Source: Naegleria lovaniensis (lineage: Eukaryota; Heterolobosea; Eutetramitea; Acrasida; Naegleriidae). From it: a stretch of DNA of 64,000 bases. The stretch is from positions 1,972 to 65,971 of the forward strand of contig NW_025407877.1 of the NCBI RefSeq assembly GCF_003324165.1, written 5' to 3'. Shown here in pieces: positions 8,463 to 19,369 of the stretch. The position numbers were made by a program, and so were the translations under genes. The notes under the pieces were generated by a model. It ran no database searches, was not told where the DNA came from, and saw only the letters and a list, made by a program, of their open reading frames with translations. Positions within the stretch are counted from its first letter, which is position 1. Each line of letters starts with the position of its first letter.

Positions 8463-11171
8463 ATGGGATTCATTCTAAACGGACACAACCATAAAATCAC
8501 TCCTCATACCGCTTCAAGTCAGAGAAGTGTTGAAAGAGAGCAACAACTTGATTTCGAGCTGCATTCTTCAACGACACCTGTTCAAAACCGTTTTCAAGGC
8601 AGACCTTTCCTCATCAATGCTTTATTCTCGTTCAAGAATTTCATCTTCTTATTTGTCGTTTGTTCCGTTGTTGTTTTTTGTTTGGCTTATTGGCTTACCA
8701 CTCGTTTATTGTCGACGCATGTGGCTGATGAACTCACTCGCGTGATTTTGAGTACCATCCTCCAAAAACTTCAAAATTTGCTTAACGACCGACTGACCTT
8801 GGTAAAGGCATTAACTGTGAGCTTGTATAGGGATTGGAAAACTGGACATATAAAATTTGTGAATGGTCTGGATGTTACTCAATGGAGCGATAAGGAAATA
8901 CTTTCAAACAAGCTGTACATGCAAACAAGAATTGTGGATTACAACTTTACTGGCCTCCAATTCGTGTTTGGAGAGAATTCCTCATTTCCACTCTTTAAAC
9001 ATGGCGTCATTACATCCTATTATCCCAACTGGGAAATTGATAAGTTTAACTTCTTCCATCAACTTAACAGCACTTCGTTTACTGTACAGCCATGCCAACT
9101 GAAAAGTGGAATTATTGACGGTTCTATTGGCAATCAAAGAAATAGTGTTCCCAATAAGGCCAACACATTGGATATGTGTAACTATCTCTCCTCACCAGAA
9201 GCACTTTCCAACAGCTCGCAATTTCTGCAATCTCAGTTTGAATTATTGACAGCTAACATTTCCTATGCAGTAATCAAAAACGATTTAATGAAGAAAAAAC
9301 CTCCTAATTCAGTTGCCAACGGAGTGTGGTATCAACCGTATACCACTTCCATCTATAATACCGGCTTGTTCTATGCCATGCCTCTTTATGATATGAATGG
9401 TAACTATCAGGGATACGTATCAAGCATTTTCAATCTCTTCAAGTTAGCAGGATGCTTTAAACGATTCCGATGCAAGACAAAGGGATTCGTGGTGTTGTCT
9501 GAATTCACACACAACACTGTTTTAGCATCCACAGCAGGAGGAAAGACTGCAGACGGTTTAGGCCGATTAAACATGTTCGAAATGACCACAAGCAACAGCG
9601 GGAAGGTTTTAAAGGCCGCGTTCGACGCCGGTATGGACTTTTATCCTGCAGAATACTCAGATTTTCAAATTGAAGTCGACGGAGTGTTCTATTTTTTAGC
9701 TCACCAACGTTACAAGTTGGATTCAATCGAATGGAGAATGACCATTGTTGTGAATGACGATAATTTACAGACCATTCACTATCAACAATTATATGTATCA
9801 GTGGCTGTGACAATAGCATTCTTTGTGGTTGGTTTGTCTTTTTCCTTCATGATTACATGGATGGTCATTAAGCCGCTCCTGTTGCTGCAGAACGATTTTA
9901 AGAATATTGCTGTCATGAATTTGGAGAAAGTTCAAAAACATGAATCTTGGTTTGCCGAGTATCACTCCATCTATGGACACCAACATGTTATGGTCAATTG
10001 GTTGAAGGATATTCGATCCTTCCTTCCTCAAAACGTCTTGTTGCAGTTGGAACAATCTCAGTCACAGGCAGAAACCACAGACACTTCTTCCAGAGATGCA
10101 TATAAGGTTGATTCTTCAATCGTAATCGTCAAACAGAACGATGGTATGGAGATTCAAGTGTCTAGACAGAACCTCAAAATGTCTTCGGACAGCTTGAATC
10201 TTGGACGCTCTCATGAACACGTATCCAGCTCCAATTTGACTCAGACGTCACAGCAGAATCTTCATCATTATCAACACCAAATATTTGGAACTGGTTTACA
10301 GTATTACAAGACTAGTATCGTCATTTCCATTCATTTTGCAAACCTGAATGACATGCACCCTCAAGATATTGCAAATGGGTTTGAAAAACTCATTGAAACT
10401 CTCTCACAAATTTGTTCAAGTGCCAGAGCTAATTTGCAACTCGTGGATCCAAGTAAGTTTAGGATAATAGTGGAACATAGAGCACGAGAGGAAGCATTCA
10501 AAAAGAAAGCCTTGTCTATTGCCCTGAAAGTAGATGCCACTATTCGTCAAGTAAATTCCCTTCTAGAAAAAGAGAAGAGAATTGGTTTGGAATTTTACAT
10601 TTCCGTTTCGAGTGGAAGTTCGTTTTCAGGTAATTTAGGATCTCGTTTTCAAAAAATATATGCTTGCATTAATCCAAGCATTGAAAGATCGGATGAAATG
10701 TTGCTGTTAGCAAAGGAGTTTGGCATGAATGTGGTGTGTGATGAGGAAACCATTTTCGACATGGTGACCGAGTATGTTTGCCGACCATTCGAGAAGTTGA
10801 AATTTGCAACAACGAACGCAGCCCTTAATCAGGAGAATTTTCCTCAATTAATCTATCAAGTAATTGGAGAAAGTCATGTGAAACAAGATGAGTGGATGTA
10901 TGAATTGCAAGAGAAGGAAAAAGCAAAACTATTCGATCAATTCAACGAAGGAGTCAGAGTTTTGTTTTCACAAGATCATCAAGTGGACTCTGTTGCTCTG
11001 TCTCATTCTGCGGCGATTTTAGAAAAATTCAGCAACGACTATTATTCCAAAACGAAGAAGAGGGATGTTGTGTGCGACAAATTAGGTTCCGTCATGAGAG
11101 AAATGGCTATCAAGGAACAACAATTCGTCTATTGCACACAGTTGAGACATCATGTGGAGCAAATAATGTAA
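8463..11171 (+). CDS. Two-TM receptor with degenerate class III cyclase-like domain
   Basis: A continuous ORF; I place the start at ATG 8463 (about 902 aa), with an in-frame ATG at 8340 as the alternative. A first membrane helix (nt about 8634-8710) is followed by an extracellular region of about 350 residues with several N-glycosylation sequons and Cache-like sensor character. A second helix lies at about 9785-9870, then a linker and a region (about 10315-10870) with the outline of an adenylyl/guanylyl cyclase catalytic domain. The segment SGSSFSGNLGSRFQKIYACI matches the G-x-V-x-x-G-x-[IL]-G part. The usual first metal-binding Asp (FAD) reads FAN, so catalysis is doubtful. It probably acts as a sensor or a regulatory partner. 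The region just upstream is transposon-derived. Confidence 0.65.
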   Translation: MGFILNGHNHKITPHTASSQRSVEREQQLDFELHSSTTPVQNRFQGRPFLINALFSFKNFIFLFVVCSVVVFCLAYWLTTRLLSTHVADELTRVILSTILQKLQNLLNDRLTLVKALTVSLYRDWKTGHIKFVNGLDVTQWSDKEILSNKLYMQTRIVDYNFTGLQFVFGENSSFPLFKHGVITSYYPNWEIDKFNFFHQLNSTSFTVQPCQLKSGIIDGSIGNQRNSVPNKANTLDMCNYLSSPEALSNSSQFLQSQFELLTANISYAVIKNDLMKKKPPNSVANGVWYQPYTTSIYNTGLFYAMPLYDMNGNYQGYVSSIFNLFKLAGCFKRFRCKTKGFVVLSEFTHNTVLASTAGGKTADGLGRLNMFEMTTSNSGKVLKAAFDAGMDFYPAEYSDFQIEVDGVFYFLAHQRYKLDSIEWRMTIVVNDDNLQTIHYQQLYVSVAVTIAFFVVGLSFSFMITWMVIKPLLLLQNDFKNIAVMNLEKVQKHESWFAEYHSIYGHQHVMVNWLKDIRSFLPQNVLLQLEQSQSQAETTDTSSRDAYKVDSSIVIVKQNDGMEIQVSRQNLKMSSDSLNLGRSHEHVSSSNLTQTSQQNLHHYQHQIFGTGLQYYKTSIVISIHFANLNDMHPQDIANGFEKLIETLSQICSSARANLQLVDPSKFRIIVEHRAREEAFKKKALSIALKVDATIRQVNSLLEKEKRIGLEFYISVSSGSSFSGNLGSRFQKIYACINPSIERSDEMLLLAKEFGMNVVCDEETIFDMVTEYVCRPFEKLKFATTNAALNQENFPQLIYQVIGESHVKQDEWMYELQEKEKAKLFDQFNEGVRVLFSQDHQVDSVALSHSAAILEKFSNDYYSKTKKRDVVCDKLGSVMREMAIKEQQFVYCTQLRHHVEQIM

Positions 11172-11299
11172 AAATTACAACAATAAACCCAACGATATTC
11201 AAAATACCAATATCAGATGATATGGACTGGATGATTAATGTAAGTTGTGGTGTTGAACCTCCAAGTTCAGTTTACTATTAGCCTGTGTTAAAATATCTC

Positions 11300-13105
11300 A
11301 TGATGCTGTCATCGCCACAAAAAATTAAAAAAATTGAATACCGCTGCCAAATGTCACATCACACATCGTTACGGTCTTCATCATCTCCGCAACCCTCTGC
11401 AACGCCCAAAACTCATTTCCTTCTTGTCTTCATCCTTCTCCTGGCAGTTGCTTACACAATCGGTAACGTAGTGCTCTTCTTTTTTCGGGATCAACACCGT
11501 GGCACTTTACCATCCTCTCTTCTCCAAATTCAAGAACGATTCAATAGTAGCTGTGCCACTTCGGGATATCCCAACACAACGAAATTTCATCGTTTTGTCC
11601 GAGTTGACCAATTGCTTCATCGGTATGAACCTCCCAAAATTCCAACAATTTTCCAATCATTGGAATATCGTCCTGTCGGGAATGACATGGCCGATCCGAA
11701 TTGTTTGCCCAATTCACAAAGTTTTTATAGAGCATCCACCTCACTTTTTCACTCATCATCATTAGAATCCAAACATCTCCTTCAATCTCATCATCATTGT
11801 ATCATTCAAAGAGAGTGGAATCGTGAGAGAAGTAACATTCCGTTTACAAGTTGTAAATTTGAGAATATTTGCATGAATCGAAGAGGAGAATGGATCATTT
11901 ATACAAATTCACCAAAAGATCATGCCATGAGTGGCAAGGCATGGGTTCACACGGGTGCGTATCATCCCATTTCACTATATATTCGAGTTGAGAAACCTCC
12001 CACACTCATTGTAAAACACAATGGACAAGTCCTCACAAAAGCAAACACACACAAGAACGCATCCAATGCTGTGATGGTTCTTTCTGAACGATTTAAATGG
12101 ATTTCAACTCCAACATTGGTTTTCACACGCCATGCCATGGGTAACTTGGGGCATGCTTGGCTGGACAATTATTTACCTTTATTTAATTTAATGATGATAT
12201 TTGAATATGTACATCGAGAAAATCATATTCTCTTTCTAGATTTTGAACAACCTCATGTGGATCAAGTTTCATTCATTTTTTCAAACAAACCTGCTCTTCA
12301 GAAATGTGTCAATGAAAATGGAACATTTATTGCAGAGGCACCATGCTTCTTTTCTACTCCTCGACAAGAAGAGCTTGATAAAATTGGAAATCAAATCGAT
12401 ACGTGTTTTTCATCAGTCTTGACAGGAAATACTGGCTCTTTTTTTAAACATATGGAACGAAGAGATCATATTCTGCCTGCATTCAGAAATTACTTGTTGA
12501 ACAGGCTGAAAATTCCATATTCCAAATTTTTAGAACGACAAAAAACTTTGGTTATTGCCATTCAAAACAAACCTTTGCATTCCAATAATAAGGACAGCAT
12601 TATTAATGTCGATCAAATTGTGACCTATTTAACACAGAGGAAAACACAAATATTGAACGAGGTGAATCACTTCAACGGCAATGCATATGAAAATATTGAG
12701 ATTGTGAATTTTAAATTAGAATCCATGTCGCTTGCTGAGCAAATTGAATTTTTCACCACGCTAAATGTGTATGTGACCACACAGGGATCAGCATCGTACA
12801 TGTCACTCTTCATGTATAATCCAAATGCTGTCATGATTTATGTTCCATTTTGCTTGAAAGAAACTCTGATGTGCTCCGATGTGAATATAAGAGTGCATGA
12901 AACCTTTTCGAATGTAAGAATTATTTCTCTCATGAACCATCTCCACTTGGTTCAGTGTGTGACAGAGAATTCAGTCCAAGCGCAAGGATTTCCTGTAAAA
13001 CCACTTAATTTCACGTTTACGGATTTTAAAGGTGATTGTCACGAAAGAGTTGATCCTGAAGGACTGCAAGATCTTATCATCCAGTCTCTTCAACGAGAAC
13101 TGTAG
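11300..13105 (+). CDS. GT61-like glycosyltransferase, type II membrane protein
   Basis: About 601 aa from ATG 11300 (the next codon is also ATG). A single N-terminal membrane helix (residues about 38-62, FLLVFILLLAVAYTIG) gives type II Golgi topology. The luminal part contains NLGHAWLDNYLPLF, which fits the N-x-x-H-x-x-x-D-x-x-x-P-L pattern of the GT61/DUF563 family. Near the C-terminus, TTQGSASYMSLFMYNPNAVM corresponds to the conserved GAHGA-type loop followed by a hydrophobic strand. Members transfer xylose, GlcNAc or arabinose to proteins or glycans; the substrate here cannot be told. The gene follows the cyclase-like receptor by about 130 bp and converges on the SSX2IP-like gene. Confidence 0.65.
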   Translation: MMLSSPQKIKKIEYRCQMSHHTSLRSSSSPQPSATPKTHFLLVFILLLAVAYTIGNVVLFFFRDQHRGTLPSSLLQIQERFNSSCATSGYPNTTKFHRFVRVDQLLHRYEPPKIPTIFQSLEYRPVGNDMADPNCLPNSQSFYRASTSLFHSSSLESKHLLQSHHHCIIQREWNRERSNIPFTSCKFENICMNRRGEWIIYTNSPKDHAMSGKAWVHTGAYHPISLYIRVEKPPTLIVKHNGQVLTKANTHKNASNAVMVLSERFKWISTPTLVFTRHAMGNLGHAWLDNYLPLFNLMMIFEYVHRENHILFLDFEQPHVDQVSFIFSNKPALQKCVNENGTFIAEAPCFFSTPRQEELDKIGNQIDTCFSSVLTGNTGSFFKHMERRDHILPAFRNYLLNRLKIPYSKFLERQKTLVIAIQNKPLHSNNKDSIINVDQIVTYLTQRKTQILNEVNHFNGNAYENIEIVNFKLESMSLAEQIEFFTTLNVYVTTQGSASYMSLFMYNPNAVMIYVPFCLKETLMCSDVNIRVHETFSNVRIISLMNHLHLVQCVTENSVQAQGFPVKPLNFTFTDFKGDCHERVDPEGLQDLIIQSLQREL

Positions 13106-13217
13106 CTCATCAGTAATAGTTTGAGGTTGAAATTGCAATTGTCTAAGGGTAAACACACCCTTTTCAACACTTGCTCGATTTAAGAGAACAATTGGCTTAA
13201 TTTTAGGGAACAATTTT

Positions 13218-16200
13218 TCATGGATTTATAAGTTCCTGTATCGCTGTAATGATTTGACTCTTCATCACTTTGAAATCTGGATCTGAATAATCAATTTTAG
13301 TGGTTGCATTTGGCCTGCTATTGAGAAGTTCAGCAATTTCTTTTTCCATGACTTGAGAGTCTTTGAGTTTTTCGATCCAATACCCTAGTAAAGGAGCTAC
13401 AATTTTAGGTTTCAATTCAATTTGATGTCCAAGTTCATTGGTGCCTTTTTGGCACATTTCACATACTTCACAAATGAACTTTTCCATCTTGGGAACTGCT
13501 TTCACAATAGAAATCGTTTTTTGTAGAGATGGAACCAGATCAACCACGTCAGAAATATTTAAAATTTTGCAAATTTCCATAGTAATGTCCTTGAATCTTT
13601 TCAGCTCGGCTTGTGTCTCTTCTATCAACTTGTTTGGTGTTGTACTTGCTTGGGGTTGCTTTTTTCGCTTCTCATTAGGAGATTCTGACCACTTTCCAGC
13701 AGGTATTGTTAAAACCGACTTGGGATCATTGCTATTCGTTGGTTACACACAGTAAATTATGGAGTTTTTAACAAAATCGTCACATACCTCTTCTTAATTT
13801 CTTCCAATTCTTTTTCCTTAATTCTCAATAGCTTGATTGTCTTTCTAAAATCTTCATTAAGTTTTTGTAATTGAGAATAATCTTGAGCTGATGGTCTGTT
13901 TTGTAGTTCCTTCAATAGTCTTGTATTTTCTTCCTCCAAATTGGCAGTAATCCTTTGATTTTGTGCTATTGCTGTACTCAATTTTTGTTGCGTAGCGTTG
14001 AATTCCGATTCAAGTTGGGTGTACTTTTCTCTTTCAACTTTAAGTTGAGATAAAAGTTTCTTGACTTGCTCCTCGTTTTTGTTGTCAGAATCGCTCTGCA
14101 TTTGAATTTCAAGGTCATTTAATCGTTGCACCTCTTTCTTTAAAAATACAACCTCTCTCTTCAACTGTATCCGTTGCTCTTCGTACATGCCAATTAGATC
14201 AATCTCCTTGGCATCAGATTTTGTTGTTGGTTTACGTTTATGTATTTGAGAGAAAATGTTCATCGAGTTAATTCTTTTTGTTTCCTCTTTGGAGACGAAT
14301 TGATACATTTTCTTTTTGAGATCATTAATTTCGTCATCCTTCGAGCTTATAATACTGTCGTATTGAAGAACTTTGGCATTTAAACCGTCAATGGTACGTC
14401 TCATTTGAACCAGTTCCTTCTCGTTTTTACTTGTATTGACATTGTTGTTTTCCTTAAAAGACTACGTAAGAAATTCAGAGCATAAGAAAAGCTCCAATAC
14501 ACTCTCAATAATTGACTTACCTTGAGTTCAATTTCTTTTTTTTCCAGTTGAATCTTGTATTGATTTGTTATTTCATTCGCCTTTTCTACTTGTTGCTTTA
14601 GCTTTATCATGGTTTTGGTGAACTCTTGCTGATTTTTAGATTGAAGCTCAATGGTTTTGGATTTTCTATCCAAATCTTCCAGCATTATTTTGAACGTGTC
14701 TCGTATTCCTTTGATTGTAAAGTGATGAGCAAATGTACATCAGAAAATTATACATACTATGTACAATATCGGTTTCTCCAACAAAACCAGCATACCCACT
14801 TGATCGTAGTAGATCAGAAACGGGTTGTAACCGTTCCTCAATTAAAGTGGACACTAATTTTTCGTCAAAAAGTGTTGAAACATGATCGTCGTCAGCTGTT
14901 GTCGAAATTCTTGAAATTTCGTTTAAATATCCTTAAACAAGGGCCTCTCATGGAGATAATTATTTTCGTCCTTAAAATCCTGTTCTTTTTGATTTTTGAA
15001 CACATCGGCAATATTTGATCCATCTCATTGTATCGCGAGGAATTGTCTTTGTGAAAAAGATTATCCATTTGAGATTGATATGAAGGAATTGCTTCCTCTG
15101 AAGGTGCAAATTCTTCCATGCCAACTTTTTCCAATTCTTCCTGTAAATGCTCATAGTGCTCAATGAGAGCATGAACATCAACTTGGGGATGAGGGGTAAT
15201 GTCTTTTGGAAGGGGTGGCTGTTGTGGTATTGAAGGAGTTGAAGTCATGGCATGATCTTGCTCCAAAATGGAGCTGTTATGGATGTTCTCGTGGTTGTTA
15301 CAAGTTTCCTGAAGTGTTGATGAAATTTCAATCTTTTGTAGTAATTCCTTTAGACGTACTTCTGCTTCGCTTTCTGAAAGAGAAATAATCGATTTGTTAG
15401 CAGATGTTGGAGATGATATTTTCAAAGCCAATGATGTCTCTCCAACATCTTTCCTCGTGGAGGATGGAACGTGTTGTTCATGAATTGAGACGTGGTTGTT
15501 GTGAAAGTGCTTGATGGGTTGTAGGAACGATGGTGACTGCTTGTAAAGTGCGTTGTATCTTGATTATGAAGCGAAATGTCATCATTCTTTGATTGTTTGA
15601 TTGGATCTATTTCTTCCTCAGATGGATTTCTCGTATTGCTCATTTGTTGTTGTTTGTTGTTCCACAATTTTTCAATGGCCATGGAGAGGCCGTCAAAATT
15701 TTCATCTTTAATATATTCTTCCAATGCGTCATGATGTTGTTCTTGAATGTCCGCCAATTCGGTATCACTAGTTTTACTCGTGTTCAGTGTGGAGAGATCA
15801 AGAGAAGGAATTCTTAGCTCGGAATTATCCCTTAATGATGGCTCTGTCACGACATGTTGGGTATCTTCTTCTTGGACTTTGGTATGTTGTTGGAACGATG
15901 AGGGCGAAGTTGGCGAGAGCGATGAAGCCATGAGCGAAGATGCTGTTCTACATTAACGGTTAACGAGTTCTCTGAGTTGTTGCTGGTGGTGTTTGTGGTA
16001 ACGAGTTGTATGTATTGCATAGGGATCACTTTTTCATCCTCAATGTTGGCACTGGTTGTGGTTTCCAAATCATCCAATTCGTATTGAGAGGAGTCATAGT
16101 CTGACAATACGAGTGAGGAGTGTTCATCACTTCCTTCCGTTGTTGTTGTTGTTCTTTCAAGTGTGCTCTCATTAGGCTGATCAAGCAAAGTAGTTCGGTT

Positions 16201-16254
16201 CAATGTTGTAGGGTGATTGTGTTGAATCATTTTTTTTGTAGTACTAGGCGCCAT
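13218..16254 (-). CDS. SSX2IP/ADIP/Msd1-like coiled-coil basal-body protein
   Basis: Proposed exons: 16254-14758, 14708-14521, 14461-13788 and 13731-13218, with GT-AG introns of 49, 59 and 56 bp. The first exon needs four frame changes (near 15955, 15570, 15010 and 14930), each as if one base were missing. A Ser/Thr-rich N-terminus leads into LLRSSGYAGFVGETDIVH and a long coiled coil. The stretch around QYDSIISSKDDEINDLKKKM followed by MYEEQRIQLKREVVFLKKEV matches the order seen in SSX2IP/ADIP. Those proteins anchor microtubules at centrosomes and basal bodies, which would suit a flagellate. The C-terminal 170 residues are an extra helical region. The N-terminal start is uncertain; family confidence is moderate. 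Confidence 0.6.
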
Positions 16255-16349
16255 TTTCACGAATTTATAATTGTTTGGGACCATGCATTCCCGATCGGGC
16301 GACTCGATGATTTCACTTCTTAAAGAATTTTGTAAAGATACAACGTTTA

Positions 16350-19123
16350 TCACGGAATCGATTCACAATTATAGTTTCTTCTTGGTACTGGAGGTGGAGC
16401 ACGTGTAGCACCAGATGAAGAGGTACTTGGTGTGGTAAAATTCACATCTTGCTTGATGAATGGATTGTTTTTAAGGCCACCAGGAGATTTCTTGTCATCA
16501 TCGAGTGAAGTTCTAGCAGGAACAGCAAATGGAGAATCTTGATGTTGTGTCGTATTGCCACTACTCGTGGCAGCGCTAGAATTGGTGGTGGATGAATTCA
16601 GAGAAGATGATTTTGGTGGTGGAAGAGGTCTGGGTGAGGTCAAAGTTGGAGTTGACGTGGTTGATGTTGATCCCACCGCTCCAACTTGTGCAAGGGATGG
16701 CTTTGGTGTCGTAGAAGCTCCTGCAAATCGAGAGGGTGTTGGAGGTTTCGTTGGAGGCGGTGGTGAATTGAAAGTCATGTTGTTCGAATGACTAGTTGTT
16801 GTAGTCTTCCTTGGTGACACTTTTCTAGGCGGAATGACAAACATTTCGTTCTTGTTTGTTGGACCAGTGCTTTGGGATGGTTTTGTAGCCTCAGTGAAAA
16901 CTGTAGCCCTGCGTGGTGGTACAGGTAATCGCTTATTCTGTGAGGTGCTGTCATTGAATGAGGATAATGTTGTGGATTTTAAAGATTGATCGTCAAGACA
17001 AATGTCACCTGCCTTCATAACACGGGATAGTCGTTTGATTTCAGCAGCTGCTTGTTTGCTGGTATGAAGTGTGTTCATGTTGTCAATGACAGAACGAACG
17101 TTCGTAGAAGTGTCTGACCTATTACTGCTGGATGCCACAAACACAGAACGTGAGGAATCTCTGAGTCCACTTGGGGGTGGTTTTGGACTTGTCAATCGAT
17201 TACTATTGTTTTGTGGTTTTGGTGATTCGCCATTGTTACCATTGGAGGGAATAAAAACTGAAGGAGAAGGTTTTGTTTTGCTTGGAATTGGTGGTTTCTT
17301 GAAACCAGAAATTTGTGGTGTTTGTTGTTGAGTAATATTTACAGTTGGAGTGTATTGGATGCACCATCTTCTATAACGTTGTTGTTCGTGGTGGTTGTTA
17401 TGGTTGGTGTGAAATGATCATCCTTACCATTAGTGCTGCTAGAATCACTCGACGATACAGATACTGAGGAATTCGAGTGTGTCATTTCATACGAAGTTGA
17501 CGATAGCATGGATATTGCCTTATTATTGGTTGCACTTGATATTGACCTGTTTGGTTTGTTTGGAGGTGGTGTTGGAGTTTTCTGTGGCTCAAGTTTTGGT
17601 TTGGCATCTTCTGCACCAAAAAAGAATTCATATTCGGTCACGAGGCTCTGAGTGAGTGAGGTGGCAAATCTGGCCTCGCTCAATTGCATTTGTAACACAT
17701 TGCAATACATGGGAGGAGGACGAAGAATATTCGGAGCAAAAACAATGGCCAAATTGGAAGCGTCCATCTTGTTCACTGATGAATTGACATGGACACTATG
17801 CAAGAATCCACACAACTTTTTCAAAATGAAATAATTGGATCTTGGTAAAAATCGTAAAACATTGCGAATGACTTGAAGGCGAACATTGTCGTCAGGAATG
17901 CCGTCACTGCGTTAGCGCATAGAATACATTGGGTCATGTACATGGTTTGAAATAAATCCAAAATGAAGCCGTTCATGATTTCCAAATCAATTCATGAGGT
18001 AATTCGTTGCAAATATGATATTGTCATCCAAGCCAGACACCATGACATTACATCATCAGAATACATTATCATTCGTAACACCATCCCATAAATACACAAA
18101 GTATTATTATGAAATACACAAAGTGTTATAATAAATACACATTAAACGTCGAAACACTCACCTTGCAATAAACATGTCATAATGATCAAAAGTCATGAGT
18201 GGTTCGGGTAATTCTCTAATATACATTTTCAACAAACTCGAAACATTATTGATTGTGTTTTGTGGGAATAACTCTTCAAAATTAATTTCAGGAATTTCAA
18301 TTAAATTATTAACAATAGGTTGTTTGTTGAGAGAGCCAAATGAAATTGACTCTGGAGCCACAGAACTAGGATAAAAGTATACGAGGAATTTTTGAATGAG
18401 TTTGTTTTCACGAATGTTGGATTTCGAAATTTCATCTTCTGCTGTGGGTGTTCCAAAACTTTCATCATCATCCGAATCGGAATCATAGTCCTCTAATTTG
18501 GGTATATTGTCATATTTTCCTTTAGATAATTGCTCTTTGACAGAATTGATGAGAGAAGCTTGTCCACTCAATCGGAAAATACCCTCTATTATTGTGTATA
18601 TATACATGCATGCATATAAGGATGGTCATGATGATATGTGCATACAGGCCATTTCAATCATTGTAAAGAAATAATAATAATAACAACAAAATGTTAACAA
18701 CAACAATAATATTGATGAACCAACGGTGAAGAGTCATTGACCGTTACAAATAGCCACAAGTTGAAAAATTAAACAAGTTCCATCACGATGGCAATGACAC
18801 CACTTACCCATATTCGTACATTCTGGATTATTTTCAAGCCAGTTCAAACAGAGCCATAACAGCTTGGGATAAACAACAAATCGTTTACCCCCAGAACACG
18901 AAGGATCATCCTCCTGGATGAGTAAAGCAGTCCGTATCGAATGAAGTTGTGAATTTAAAGACTGACCGAATAGATGAGGAACGGATGGATCCAAAGCATT
19001 GTCCTTCTTCTTGTGGTTGTTCTTTTTCTTCTTCTTTTTTGAAGAGGTGTTTAGAACAGGAGTTGAAGGACTATTACTAGGAGATTCAGCAGCAGAGGTA
19101 AGTTTGAGTTTAATTCCAACCAT
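16350..19123 (-). CDS. RhoGAP protein with proline/serine-rich tail
   Basis: Four exons: 19123-18808, 18585-18162, 17906-17343 and 17280-16350 (introns of 222, 255 and 62 bp, all GT-AG and phase-consistent), giving about 744 aa. The RhoGAP domain starts in exon 1 (HLFGQSL) and continues with EGIFRLSG, where the Arg is the catalytic finger. Further matches are LLKMYIRELPEPLM and NKMDASNLAIVFAPNILRPP. An acidic Asp/Ser insert follows the Arg-finger strand. Exon 4 is a disordered tail with many PxxP motifs (PPPPTKPPTPSRF, APPPVPRR), likely SH3 ligands. It should stimulate GTP hydrolysis on Rho/Rac-type GTPases and so act on actin. The short alternative stop in exon 3 (17339) lies inside the last intron. 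The first ATG with good context is 19123. Confidence 0.85.
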
Positions 19124-19369
19124 CGTGATGAGTGAGTTGGTGAACAACTATATTCGTGTGTTGGTTATGGTTGATGAGATAAAAAACGGCGATCCGAGAA
19201 GAAGAACAGCTGATTGGTTCGCCAGCAATGAATAGCTGCTGCTGGTTTGAAAATTTTTTTGCGTGTGATTCTTTCTGATTTTTCAAATGTCAATTGGTGA
19301 TGGCTCTTTCTATCCAAATCGATTGAATTGACCATTGAAATTTCGAATCCAAAGAAGTGATCAAGTTTA

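Noticed and set aside
15593-15817. Hydrophobic plus-strand ORF within the coiled-coil gene
   Set aside because: Antisense shadow of the minus-strand gene, like the other plus-strand ORFs between 14.6 and 17.8 kb.
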